Program-made: the position numbers and the translations under genes | Source: Aphrocallistes beatrix | Lineage: Eukaryota; Porifera; Hexactinellida; Sceptrulophora; Aphrocallistidae | DNA: 64,000 nt | Reading direction: 5' to 3' | NCBI GenBank assembly: GCA_963281255.1 | Contig: OY725495.1 | Span: 1,116,001-1,180,000, forward strand | Notes under the pieces: generated by a model | What the model was told of the DNA's origin: nothing | The model's input: the letters and a program-made list of their open reading frames with translations, nothing else | The model's database searches: none | Shown here: positions 23,597-35,484 of the stretch, piece after piece | Layout: each line of letters begins with the position of its first letter | How positions within the stretch are numbered: position 1 is the first letter of the stretch

Positions 23597-24464
23597 ATGG
23601 CGACCAATCAACCGATTGTTCCCCCTCTAGGGGAAAACGAGCGTATCAGAAATTGGCGAATAATATTCGAAACTGGTAGAGAAACCATGCGAACCCAAGA
23701 GGGAGGGCGAGAAAAGGGCCGTGCAAATGTTTCCGGCAGACGTGAATCGGTCTTTCGCTGACCGAGTGTGCGAGAGATTGTGAAACCTGCTGAAACAGTA
23801 AAGGCGGGACTTGACGCACTCACCGCCACACTAGACCCCCTGTTCACCAATACAAGTTCGTGGCTCCATTAGTAGCCTCCGCTCTCAGCCTCTCACGCGA
23901 CGTTGAGTCCAAGGTCAAAGCGGCGGTCGTCGCTATAGATGGGACATATAGGGTCCTTAAAGCCGAGAACTTGCTGACATGAAATGGGAACTAAGCAACG
24001 GTGGACACTCACTAGAGAAACGGTGCCGCGATTTTGAATGAGTTGTCAAGGTAGCCTCATTGTCTGAACAAGAGAAAGCGAGCTGCGCTGCACCTCTCGT
24101 TCTAGCCAACGCAGACCAGTCAGGGCTGGATGGGGATAAATCAGTATTATCCGAGTAGATTATAGCTTACACTCAATCAAGGACAAGAAGGGTCGGAAAT
24201 TCAGATCGCAGCCAACCCAGCCAAAATCGGGTTGATATATCTGTGGGGAGGGCCACCTCTGGCGTTACTGTATCGAGAAGTACTGCCCATTATGTGGGAA
24301 CGGTGGACACTAGACACAAGGAAGATAGTGCATCCAGGAATAACGTCATGCAGGCACCCGTTCGGGACACAGGCACCGAATTATCCGTCATACTACCTGT
24401 AATAGTGCCTGATATGAAGCTAGAGATGGTATTGGACTCAGGCGCGGGCACTTGTTATTGACCT
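23597..24464 (+). pseudogene. decayed gag/aspartic-protease region of an LTR retrotransposon
   Basis: Starts with ATG at 23597 (MATNQPIVPPLGENERIRNW) and continues over ~850 bp through several frame changes and stops. Near 24239-24300 another frame shows zinc-knuckle-like ICGEGHLWRYC and CPLCGNGGH blocks. At 24424-24462 an EMVLDSGAGTC block resembles the DSGA active site of retrotransposon proteases. This is the gag-protease order of Ty3/Gypsy-like elements. Reverse transcriptase and integrase were not found, so the relic is internally deleted and non-functional. Confidence 0.6.
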
Positions 24465-24639
24465 CGGATTAATAGAGCTGCGAATTTATCGGCGAGCGGG
24501 GAAGGTGTATGGTGTAAAGTTCTGCCTGATCATCTATTCTGTTTTAAGCTAGAAATGAGTGAAATGTTAATCTCCTGGTCTAAAGAAGCAAATGAAGTGG
24601 ACATCATTTTGATCTATTTTCAGAGGAAGATCGTGATAA

Positions 24640-25551
24640 ATCTACTTACTGGGATAAAAAAGCAATCGAGTATGTTACAAAGGTTTTATATCATGTAGTA
24701 ATTGATCTATTACTACAGGAGCAAGTAACAGAACCGGTAGATTGCACAATCAGCGACTTAGAAGATCTTTGTGTCAATTGGGGTGGATGGTGTAATAAAA
24801 TATCCCTTGAAAACACATGTACAGTCGACAATCTGATAACCATAATCAGTCTAAATTTAACTCAAATAAAGGATGCCATCACTAAAAGTGGTAGAGATAT
24901 AAACGTTGGTACAATTAAGCTTTTAGATCTAATACAAACTAAAGACTTTAATTTAACTAAATACTGGTTTGCAGAACGAGTTAATTTACGAAAAGAAAGT
25001 AATGCTCGGTTTTATTTCTATGGCAGTGAACAACCATTTGTTCATTTAATCAATTTACTTTTGGGTTACAATTCATACCAGCTTGAAATAAAGTGTTGGT
25101 CTTGCTACTCGAATACACACATAAATCTTTGTACCTAACAAGCATCAACAGCTTTGTGACGAAGTGTCAAAATACACTTGACTATCTAATTCAATCAAGT
25201 ATACAAAAATGTCGAAAATGTAGGAAAGGAACAGAAGTTGAAATTATTTCTTAAAACTCCAAAAATATTCCAATATTATTTATGATGGAAATGAACCATC
25301 TCAGGATCGAGAATGCAGAAATCTCGAAAACAATTCATCTCCAGCACAAAAACAAATCATTGAAATTCTCTCTTCTCGGATACTCTGTGTATTCGTCCTT
25401 TGGAGAAGGTCACTTTTTTAGCTATCTACTAATCGGTGAAGAGTGGTATATGTACGATGGAATTAGACGTCCGAAGATATGCAAAGAGAATCAACCCTTG
25501 ATTAGGTCCAATGAAACCTTAAGTACGATCGTCTATCTTATCAATAATTGA
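24640..25551 (+). pseudogene. decayed USP-like cysteine peptidase, paralogue of the 60659-64000 gene's C-terminus
   Basis: Across several frames this segment aligns with the last exon of the right-hand gene: ENTCTVDNLITIISLN against NTCPVDNIVEILSLN (catalytic Cys box), CWSCYSN and CRKCRKG (zinc-binding CxxC pairs), then GEGHFFSYLL...YMYDGIRRP against RNHFYSIL...YRYDGMRTP (catalytic His and Asp). At least one stop and several frameshifts separate these blocks. The last 89 codons (25282-25551) are still open. It lies downstream of the gag/protease relic and upstream of the right LTR-like repeat, in the position where some LTR elements carry an extra 3' frame. Confidence 0.75.
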
Positions 25552-26015
25552 CTAATTCAGTAGTTAGATATAGTCAGTTGGTAGTAGTTAGTCATTTTCA
25601 GCATTTAATAATTAGACGTAGTTAGTTGCAGGTGCATTCAATAGTTAGTAGTTAGTCATTTTCAGCATTTAGTAGTTATTAGACGTATTTAAGTTGTCAG
25701 GTATATTCAATATAGTTAATAGCTAAGTAGTTAGACTTGTAGTAAATAGTTCGGCGTATGCTACAATGTTATTAATTAGTGTTTTAGTATACATATGTAT
25801 ATTACATTAATTATTTGGCATATCTTGAGTTCATTGATAATGATTAAGCGTGAAATTCGATATATCCGTACGCAGTAGTGGCTATAGAATAGTATAGATA
25901 CTATTACATGTACAATCATCAAAGTTGTTTGTTTAACTTGGGTAGTCTGGTTTTCAATTCAGTTATCTATTACAAAAATAATTAAGTTGCTCCTGGGAAG
26001 AAGGATATTTTGATG

Positions 26016-26393
26016 CAGGGACGTAGGAAGGAGGTCAGAGGGGCAATTGCCCTCCCCCTATCTGGGGGGGGGGCAGAAGCGGGCAATGGGGGGTATTTTG
26101 GGTTTGGTGCAGAAATGAGTGATGCAAAAGAGCAGATACGAACATCTCTCTTAGATTCTCCTGGGACATGCCAAGTTGTAAAGTTTAGCTAGAACGTTAA
26201 GAAGGACTGTCACATAATATCGATGTAGATTTACCTCCAAATAAAAGATGTGAAAATAATTGCCTATTAGAGACAAAAAACAGCTGTAGGTCAATAGTGA
26301 ACCGTAAGGACGTTCACTACGCCCACCTTTTGTCTACCTAAATAAAAAACTTTTAAAATCTGCTTCCTCTGAGAATGTCTACCTACGCCCCTG
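26016..26393. mobile_element. hAT-type miniature element (378 bp)
   Basis: Termini CAGGGACGTAGGAAGG and CTACCTACGCCCCTG, flanked by TTTTGATG and TTTTGATA, which agree at 7 of 8 bases. It is nested between the peptidase relic and the right LTR-like repeat. Confidence 0.8.
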
Positions 26394-26899
26394 TTTTGAT
26401 ATATAGTTTGATATATAGGATTATCAATTAATAAGTTGCCATTCTCAAGTACGTCCAGCCTAAAACGAGACAGCAATCGTGTATACTATCTGATGGAGAT
26501 GGCATTAACCGCTCCATTTTCTGCGATTTATTGAACTAGATTCCCCACTTCTCGACAATTTATTAACGAGTACCCAACTTATTCGGAGTTTTTAAGATTT
26601 CGAGTTGGATTGCGATTAGGAAAACAGATATTAATAACATCCTTCAATACTAGTGTTATTCAGCGATTAGATCTATGAAATTCATCGGTTATTATTTGGA
26701 GGGTATTGTAGACATGCTACATAATGCCTTGATAAGTCATTTTTGATGAGAAAACGGAAAGTATATGATGATATGATAACAAATAATAAGGTTTCTCAAG
26801 TTCTATTATTAGGCCGGACAGTTTTTACGAAAGAGTATAATATTTCGAAAAATCTGTCCGGCCGGACAATTTTTACGCCCCGACAGATTTTTCGAAAAC

Positions 26900-27051
26900 A
26901 GTACCATTCACGGTGTTGATCAATGTAGGACTTCACCTGCGATTTCTCATTCTCTATCTTATCATGTCAGTCTTCGGATTGACAGCCCAACTTAATTTAG
27001 TTATTCTATAATATTCCATGTTTGTTTACCCATCGTATGACTGTGGGAGCG
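26900..27051 (+). repeat. putative right LTR (partial)
   Basis: Direct-repeat partner of 23394-23555. Just upstream (26815-26890) lie opposed GCCGGACAG/CTGTCCGGC motifs of unknown meaning. Confidence 0.55.
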
Positions 27052-28354
27052 GGAGAATCACAACACAAGCATAAACCACTAATTGCCGATAAGATTGCTT
27101 CGATGAAAACCTGGCGGGAGGTCCCCCTGGAAGTGAGCTAACTCCAATGGTGGGGAGAATTCAAAGCATCAAGGGGAATGATGTGCAACCCAAACTGTAT
27201 AGGTCCCAAGTTTGAGTGAGTCCAATTAGGGGTGTCACTAGTCACTAGGTACCATAGTCACAAAGTTTATGATTCTGGGATCCGGACTTGCCCTACCCCA
27301 GGCATGGTATTAGCATTTTCCAAATCTTGGCTTCTTTATTAAGAATTATTTGCGTTTGAGATATGGAATAGTAGAAGATCCTGGCCAAGGTCCGAACCAA
27401 ATTTTAAAAAATTATTCCTATTGAAACGCTATTTCTTGAATTCTGAAGTTTTTGAGGCAAATCGAATGGTTTTGATTTACAAATGACGTTCCATATTTAT
27501 ATAGTAGATAATTCGAGCTGGTTATAATGAAATATAGCAGTATTTATAACTATCAGATTTACGTATTTGCGAGAAATTCATATTTATGCGAATGCGGGTT
27601 TTACTACTAATGCAGGTCTGACCCGCATGAGGCGGGTCACTTGAGATATATGAAACTGGTGGGACTACCCAGTCGAAAAAAAACTGCAGATATGCAACTG
27701 ACTGTTGCAGAATCTATCAGAGATGATCGCGAACCAGGAAGCGATGTTATGTCTTGACACAGCCTCATATGATTCCACTGTAGGACTATACTATATGCTC
27801 CGCCATCCTACCTTACGAGTTTCAGGGCCTTTCTATCCTCCTAGTTCCAGTGATTATTAATATACTAATCGGTAATATTTATACAATTATGTTCACTTAG
27901 TAATCTTCTGTGATGACTTCAGATAACTAGTTATGATGTTGAGACAGCGGAAGCAACTTAATCAGGATAAAATTGTCGAAAATAATTTCCTTAACTGAAA
28001 AATCATCGTTAACCCGGACATCATAATGGATAATCGAGACAAACCGTACTGTGAAAGTGTTCCGAGGAAGCGGCTTCAACTATATATTAACAATTATGAT
28101 TATATATATATATATATATATCCCTTCGTTGCCACAGGAATGTGTTGCGTCATTTCCGGTTTAAACCTTTTTCAATGGGGAAGCCATATAAGTTTGGGGG
28201 TTACTACTTTAAATAGAAAAATCCCAAGTGCATCCAAGGATTAAATTGTACTAAGGCTAATTGGAATTCAATACAAAGTAGAGTCAATAAAAATGACATT
28301 AATTTGACATGCAATAATAAAGTATAATTTACTAGAAAAAGTCACTATAGTTTC
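27052..28354. other. no gene seen
   Basis: Mixed-composition sequence with no convincing open frame. 28097-28121 is a short AT microsatellite. Confidence 0.4.
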
Positions 28355-28750
28355 CCTCATTAGTATACTTTTTTTGAAGGTTCCTGCAGATAATCAGTGT
28401 CAGGAGTGTGTTCATCTAGTATTAACTTTTCGAGTTCGGCCAGGAGGCCATTGTCGATACACAGGTTATGCAGCACCATAGTAGCAATGATTATTCTACA
28501 ACACTTTTCAGGATTATACCAGAGAGTCCCCCCTGTTTTATCCATGGACCTCCAACTACTCTTCCAAATACCGAAGGTATACTCAATAGTTTGGCGTACT
28601 TTAAGGAAAGCACGATTATACCTTCTTTGTCCAGGTGTAGCTGGAAAAGTTATAGGAGTCATTAAATTAGGACGTAATCCAACGCACTATCACCTAAGAA
28701 CCACCCATAGACGGTTTCAATCTCACCACTTGTTATCTTCCGGTTGATGC
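28355..28750 (-). pseudogene. PIF/Harbinger (HARBI1-like) transposase, C-terminal relic
   Basis: The minus strand reads ...ETVYGWFLGDSAL, then after a one-base frameshift near 28680 LRPNLMTPITFPATPGQRRYN, RAFLKVRQTIEYTFGIWKS and CCRIIIATMVLHNLCIDNG. LGDS, TPGQRRYN.A...R..IE..FG.WK and VLHN are hallmarks of the DDE domain of Harbinger nucleases, with the last catalytic residue in the IE..FG motif. The N-terminal half is missing; the upstream side is replaced by an A-repeat that begins at ~28766. Confidence 0.85.
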
Positions 28751-28765
28751 CTGATTGACGAAAAA

Positions 28766-29207
28766 GGCATGTGGGAGTCTTTAGGCTATGGCTCCACTAA
28801 GTTCTGAGCTCAGAGCAAAATGTCGACTCATCATGGAATTATGACGTCATTGTCACATTTTTAAAAGTTAAGCAACACAGTTATTCGGGCATAACTCAGC
28901 CATTATAGGAGATAGAAGGCTGAAATTTTAATAGAATATGTATACTAACATACCTCACATATGATGCAACTATAATCAAAAATTGATAACTCATCACTTT
29001 GCTATGACGTCATCATTACGCATCAACAATTTAAAATTTGGTAATTTTTTGAGTGATATCGATTTTAAAACTAAGATGGACATATTTAGAGATGATATAT
29101 CCCGTTTAATTAACTAATGTCACCTCCAGGCGACCGAAGGGAGCCTCCGGCGGACACGAAGTATCCGCCAGCCGCGCAGCGCAAGCAAGCGAAGCGAAGC
29201 GCGCTTG
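28766..29207 (+). repeat. A-repeat copy 6 (5' truncated)
   Basis: Starts mid-repeat at GGCATGTGGGAGTCTT, fused to the Harbinger relic, and runs to GCAAGCAAGCGAAGCGAAGC, ending GCGCTTG. It carries an extra GAAGC unit in the terminal hairpin, and one hairpin mismatch (GGCGGACAC/GTATCCGCC). Confidence 0.8.
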
Positions 29208-29338
29208 TTACAATTATAATTGAACCCAACCCTGGGTGATGCCGCACCACGCACCACCTTGAGTTCGCCTCTGACGCGAAATGTCCTCTTGCTGCGCAGT
29301 GCAAGGTGTCGATATTTAAAAGTATTGCATATATATAT

Positions 29339-30251
29339 ATCCTTACTATTAGAACTCAATTAATGTTTGTGTATATATGTATATATATATATATATATAT
29401 CTTATATATTAAAATGCTAGGATTTTTTGTTGTTGTTTGTTTGTTTGTTTGTTTGTCCGAATTGATTGAAGAATTGGCAAGTCGTAGAGATACGAAAATT
29501 GGCATGTAGGTGTCAAATGGTGAATCTAGGATTAAGTTCGAAGATCTAAGCGAAATGTTCACACCTCGCCGAGATAGGTGACAAAATGTCCTGACCAATC
29601 AAATTCGATTATTTTATAATGCAAATACATTGGAATAAAATAGTATTGACTTATGCATACAATCAAAAGGACTATTTGTGATTGAAATTCATTGGTTTAT
29701 GTGAACCAATCAATTATCAGCCTTTTAAAATGCCATTCACACGATTCTATTTCATATAAATGATTGAAAACTGCTATTTTGAGTCTATAATTTTATTGTT
29801 AACAGCAATTAAAGTGTGTTATATGCTACGATCAATCAATTCGATCATAAAATAACTTTTAACGACATTGACTGGAATTGATTATTTAAGTATAATAATC
29901 TTTAGCAATGTGAACTTTGTGTATTCAAATTGAGCTTATTCAGGATTAGTTGACTTAATACGAAGTAAATTATATTTATTACGAAACAAAATTTATGCTA
30001 CAGTTCTGATTTATTAAATGTAACCGTAGACAAATGACAATCCAGCGTACTTGGTATAAAACAAGAAAGTGACGTATTGTTTCTCTAATATCCCCAAGCG
30101 CCCACTGGGTAAATCTGCAGACACACAGTGTCTGCAAGCCGCGGAGCGCAAGCAAGCGAAGCGCGCTTGTGTATATATTAAAACTCATGGTTTTGTTTGT
30201 TTGAAATGGCATGAAGCGTCTGCAAGTAACACAGCGCAACTGAGCTTGTAT
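29339..30251 (+). repeat. Helitron-like composite
   Basis: Left end TCCTTACTATTAGAACTCAA (29339) followed by a TA run, then a second Helitron-style start TCTTATATATTAAAATGCTA (29400) with a run of TTTG and CCGAATTGATTGAAGAATTG, related to but distinct from the A-repeat. Right ends occur at 30171 (GCGAAGCGCGCTTG) and again at 30250 (ACTGAGCTTG), the latter closing a ~75-bp unit starting 'atatattaaaactcatgg'. Borders are uncertain. Confidence 0.5.
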
Positions 30252-30316
30252 TAAATGTAATTTAGAATTTATAAATGTCTATATAGTGATAATGCATATA
30301 AATACCAAATGATTAT

Positions 30317-30439
30317 TCATTTGCACCTGCAACATATAAAACTAGATACTGTATCATTTTTTTGAAGTGCTACACATGACCTATGGTACACGGTCTGACA
30401 TTTCAAGCACTTTAAAGTATGCTCGAATGCAATGTCTGC
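30317..30439 (-). CDS. C-terminal end of a PHD-like zinc-finger protein, cut by the gap
   Basis: The minus-strand frame next to the N gap reads KCLKCQTVYHRSCVAL, then SSFICCRCK and a stop. The C-x2-C-x4-H-x2-C...C-x2-C spacing is that of the second half of a PHD finger. The rest of the gene is hidden by the gap. It could be a host gene end or a transposon-borne PHD finger. Confidence 0.5.
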   Translation of the reverse strand, partial: ADIAFEHTLKCLKCQTVYHRSCVALQKNDTVSSFICCRCK

Positions 30440-30639
30440 NNNNNNNNNNNNNNNNNNNNNNNNNNNNNNNNNNNNNNNNNNNNNNNNNNNNNNNNNNNNN
30501 NNNNNNNNNNNNNNNNNNNNNNNNNNNNNNNNNNNNNNNNNNNNNNNNNNNNNNNNNNNNNNNNNNNNNNNNNNNNNNNNNNNNNNNNNNNNNNNNNNNN
30601 NNNNNNNNNNNNNNNNNNNNNNNNNNNNNNNNNNNNNNN
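30440..30639. other. assembly gap (200 N)
   Basis: A run of 200 undetermined bases, a round number typical of a placeholder of unknown size. The sequence after it restarts inside the hAT miniature element at the position equivalent to 21549. Confidence 0.99.
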
Positions 30640-31141
30640 CCCCGGGCGGCATTTGGTCACGGTACGCCACTGGTATGAGGTGGCACAGTTTGAAAATTTT
30701 TAACCTTGTGGGAGTGTAAACAAGTTGAAAGATTAAAAAGTGAGTAATTCGAATATGGAGAATTCGAATTTGAAGTTCAATTAAGCGTATCTCTTACCAT
30801 TTAAATACCTTGACTCGCTAAATAGATTAGTATTATCACTATTTGTATGGGAAATCATGGGGTGTACGAATACTTTTGCTCAGGCAGTGTATAATATTAT
30901 TAGTATCCACACGTTTTCGAAGAGTGATTGAGATGTGTAAATAATCTAATTGTCTATATATATTAATGACGTATTATAGTAAAATGATCTAAATGAAAGT
31001 TCTACTATAGAATGTTAATAACCTAAAAACGTTTTCCGGAACAAACATTTGAAAACAAACTTTTAAAATTAATTACTGGAAACAAGTACAAAATATATTT
31101 GAAATATCCCACGGATTAAGAAATACTGAAACTAATTGTAG

Positions 31142-31369
31142 AAAAATCCAAACTCCGGGCGAAAAACTTTTCCCCTGAAGAAAACTCTTCTGGATTTAAT
31201 TCAAGAGAAAAAATCCCACCTGTTTGGCAGCTTGAGTGCTTCCTTCACTTTCGAAGAGAAGAACAAAGTTTGGGATGATCTCGCGTCTAGATTATCAGTA
31301 CTTCATGGCACATTAAGGAATCGAGACGATGGTATCAAAAAGTTGTCCAACCTCCTGAGCAAGTGTTAG
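31142..31369 (+). pseudogene. Myb/SANT-like exon fragment (second copy)
   Basis: Same sequence as 22051-22278, within the duplicated block. Confidence 0.45.
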
Positions 31370-31371
31370 AG

Positions 31372-32450
31372 CATAGCCTACTGTATATAAGGCCTCACAG
31401 TAACTTGCGGATTTGGGACTAGGGATGCGGTAGAAGATGGTCGGACTAATACATGGGCTGCCTTAAATAATTAACAAAGCACAATAGAGATAAGGAATGT
31501 ATTACCAGCAAATATAAATATGGTGTCAAAGTACCAATATTCGTTGTTAAAATTTAGATTATTCATCATATGGTTGCGCAATAGGTTATATTTGTCACAA
31601 ATTTAGTGATTTTCAGAGACGGTTTAAGGGCACTTCTAAGTGTTTTTATTAGAAATCTTTTCGCATAGAACTGAGATGTGAATGGGTTAATACGAAAAAT
31701 TTGGAATTTTTTTATGGAATGTTGCTACATTCCAGTGTTACTATGGAAACGTGTTTTGGTCTGTTCGGGTCATATCTTGAAAACCACAAGAGCCAGACAT
31801 TCAAATGCAAGTCCATTTGATAGCGAATAGACTACTTCCCATTAAGCGATAATATAATTTCGACGTTTAAATTCAATGGTTTACGAGTTATTAGACAATT
31901 TATCATATTGGTCACATTTGGTAATTTGTCGAATATCTCGTAAAATATTGAATTTAGACGTCGTAATTATATTATCGCTTAATAGGAAGTAGTCTATGTT
32001 ATCAAATGGACTTACATTTGAATGTCTGGCTCTTGTGGTTTTCAAGATATGACCCGAACAGACCAAAACACGTTTCCATAGTAACACTGGAATGTAGCAA
32101 CATTCCTTGAAAAAATTCCAAATTTTTCGTATTAACCCATTCACATCTCAGTTCTATGCGAAAAATTTTCTAATAAAAACACTTAGAAGTGCCCTTAAAC
32201 CGTCTCTGAAAATCACTAAATTTGTGACAAATATAACCTATTGCGCAACCATATGATGAATAATCAAAATTTTAACAACGAATATGGGTACTTTGACACC
32301 ATATTTATATTTGCTGGTAATACATTCCTAAGCTCTATTGTGCTTTGTTAATTATTTAAGGCAGCCCATGTATTAGTCCAACCATCTTCTACCGCATCCC
32401 TAGTCCCAAATCCGCAAGTTACTGTGAGGCCTTATATACAGTAGGCTATG
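31372..32450. mobile_element. foldback element (second copy)
   Basis: Same as 22281-23359, including the flanking GTTAGAG repeats. Confidence 0.85.
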
Positions 32451-32687
32451 GTTAGAGTAATCTGTTACTAGTTACTACCTTAATGGTACCACCCGCGGTG
32501 TTGATCAATGGAGGACTTCACCTGCGGTTTCTCATTCTCTATATAATCATGTCAGTTCTTCGGATTGTTATTGTATGCCCAACTTAATTTAGTTATTCTA
32601 TTATATTCCACGATTGTCTACCCATCGTACGACTGTGGGAGTTAGCTAGAGAATAACAGCATAATAACTAGATTAACCTCAATTCAA

Positions 32688-33555
32688 ATGGCGACCAATC
32701 AACCGATTGTTCCCCCTCTAGGGGAAAACGAGCGTATCAGAAATTGGCGAATAATATTCGAAACTGGTAGAGAAACCATGCGAACCCAAGAGGGAGGGCG
32801 AGAAAAGGGCCGTGCAAATGTTTCCGGCAGACGTGAATCGGTCTTTCGCTGACCGAGTGTGCGAGAGATTGTGAAACCTGCTGAAACAGTAAAGGCGGGA
32901 CTTGACGCACTCACCGCCACACTAGACCCCCTGTTCACCAATACAAGTTCGTGGCTCCATTAGTAGCCTCCGCTCTCAGCCTCTCACGCGACGTTGAGTC
33001 CAAGGTCAAAGCGGCGGTCGTCGCTATAGATGGGACATATAGGGTCCTTAAAGCCGAGAACTTGCTGACATGAAATGGGAACTAAGCAACGGTGGACACT
33101 CACTAGAGAAACGGTGCCGCGATTTTGAATGAGTTGTCAAGGTAGCCTCATTGTCTGAACAAGAGAAAGCGAGCTGCGCTGCACCTCTCGTTCTAGCCAA
33201 CGCAGACCAGTCAGGGCTGGATGGGGATAAATCAGTATTATCCGAGTAGATTATAGCTTACACTCAATCAAGGACAAGAAGGGTCGGAAATTCAGATCGC
33301 AGCCAACCCAGCCAAAATCGGGTTGATATATCTGTGGGGAGGGCCACCTCTGGCGTTACTGTATCGAGAAGTACTGCCCATTATGTGGGAACGGTGGACA
33401 CTAGACACAAGGAAGATAGTGCATCCAGGAATAACGTCATGCAGGCACCCGTTCGGGACACAGGCACCGAATTATCCGTCATACTACCTGTAATAGTGCC
33501 TGATATGAAGCTAGAGATGGTATTGGACTCAGGCGCGGGCACTTGTTATTGACCT
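32688..33555 (+). pseudogene. gag/protease relic (second copy)
   Basis: Same as 23597-24464, carrying the same frame breaks. Confidence 0.6.
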
Positions 33556-33730
33556 CGGATTAATAGAGCTGCGAATTTATCGGCGAGCGGGGAAGGTGTA
33601 TGGTGTAAAGTTCTGCCTGATCATCTATTCTGTTTTAAGCTAGAAATGAGTGAAATGTTAATCTCCTGGTCTAAAGAAGCAAATGAAGTGGACATCATTT
33701 TGATCTATTTTCAGAGGAAGATCGTGATAA

Positions 33731-34642
33731 ATCTACTTACTGGGATAAAAAAGCAATCGAGTATGTTACAAAGGTTTTATATCATGTAGTAATTGATCTA
33801 TTACTACAGGAGCAAGTAACAGAACCGGTAGATTGCACAATCAGCGACTTAGAAGATCTTTGTGTCAATTGGGGTGGATGGTGTAATAAAATATCCCTTG
33901 AAAACACATGTACAGTCGACAATCTGATAACCATAATCAGTCTAAATTTAACTCAAATAAAGGATGCCATCACTAAAAGTGGTAGAGATATAAACGTTGG
34001 TACAATTAAGCTTTTAGATCTAATACAAACTAAAGACTTTAATTTAACTAAATACTGGTTTGCAGAACGAGTTAATTTACGAAAAGAAAGTAATGCTCGG
34101 TTTTATTTCTATGGCAGTGAACAACCATTTGTTCATTTAATCAATTTACTTTTGGGTTACAATTCATACCAGCTTGAAATAAAGTGTTGGTCTTGCTACT
34201 CGAATACACACATAAATCTTTGTACCTAACAAGCATCAACAGCTTTGTGACGAAGTGTCAAAATACACTTGACTATCTAATTCAATCAAGTATACAAAAA
34301 TGTCGAAAATGTAGGAAAGGAACAGAAGTTGAAATTATTTCTTAAAACTCCAAAAATATTCCAATATTATTTATGATGGAAATGAACCATCTCAGGATCG
34401 AGAATGCAGAAATCTCGAAAACAATTCATCTCCAGCACAAAAACAAATCATTGAAATTCTCTCTTCTCGGATACTCTGTGTATTCGTCCTTTGGAGAAGG
34501 TCACTTTTTTAGCTATCTACTAATCGGTGAAGAGTGGTATATGTACGATGGAATTAGACGTCCGAAGATATGCAAAGAGAATCAACCCTTGATTAGGTCC
34601 AATGAAACCTTAAGTACGATCGTCTATCTTATCAATAATTGA
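33731..34642 (+). pseudogene. USP-like peptidase relic (second copy)
   Basis: Same as 24640-25551, with the same stops and frameshifts, so the decay predates the duplication or the duplication is artificial. Confidence 0.75.
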
Positions 34643-35106
34643 CTAATTCAGTAGTTAGATATAGTCAGTTGGTAGTAGTTAGTCATTTTCAGCATTTAAT
34701 AATTAGACGTAGTTAGTTGCAGGTGCATTCAATAGTTAGTAGTTAGTCATTTTCAGCATTTAGTAGTTATTAGACGTATTTAAGTTGTCAGGTATATTCA
34801 ATATAGTTAATAGCTAAGTAGTTAGACTTGTAGTAAATAGTTCGGCGTATGCTACAATGTTATTAATTAGTGTTTTAGTATACATATGTATATTACATTA
34901 ATTATTTGGCATATCTTGAGTTCATTGATAATGATTAAGCGTGAAATTCGATATATCCGTACGCAGTAGTGGCTATAGAATAGTATAGATACTATTACAT
35001 GTACAATCATCAAAGTTGTTTGTTTAACTTGGGTAGTCTGGTTTTCAATTCAGTTATCTATTACAAAAATAATTAAGTTGCTCCTGGGAAGAAGGATATT
35101 TTGATG

Positions 35107-35484
35107 CAGGGACGTAGGAAGGAGGTCAGAGGGGCAATTGCCCTCCCCCTATCTGGGGGGGGGGCAGAAGCGGGCAATGGGGGGTATTTTGGGTTTGGTG
35201 CAGAAATGAGTGATGCAAAAGAGCAGATACGAACATCTCTCTTAGATTCTCCTGGGACATGCCAAGTTGTAAAGTTTAGCTAGAACGTTAAGAAGGACTG
35301 TCACATAATATCGATGTAGATTTACCTCCAAATAAAAGATGTGAAAATAATTGCCTATTAGAGACAAAAAACAGCTGTAGGTCAATAGTGAACCGTAAGG
35401 ACGTTCACTACGCCCACCTTTTGTCTACCTAAATAAAAAACTTTTAAAATCTGCTTCCTCTGAGAATGTCTACCTACGCCCCTG
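35107..35484. mobile_element. hAT-type miniature element (second copy)
   Basis: Same as 26016-26393, including the imperfect 8-bp flanks. Confidence 0.8.

Larger units (their letters stand above)
21549..30171 (+). repeat. left copy of a ~9 kb direct duplication
   Basis: Corresponds to 30640-39263 at an offset of 9091 (9093 after a two-base difference in a TA run). The two copies appear identical over about 8.2 kb apart from a few positions (e.g. near 28780), then differ by roughly 3% from about 29730 to 30171, then become unrelated. The second copy begins abruptly at the N gap. Confidence 0.9.

Noticed and set aside
28360..28750. Plus-strand frames of 116 and 65 codons opposite the Harbinger relic
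   Set aside because: They are shadows of the transposase on the other strand.
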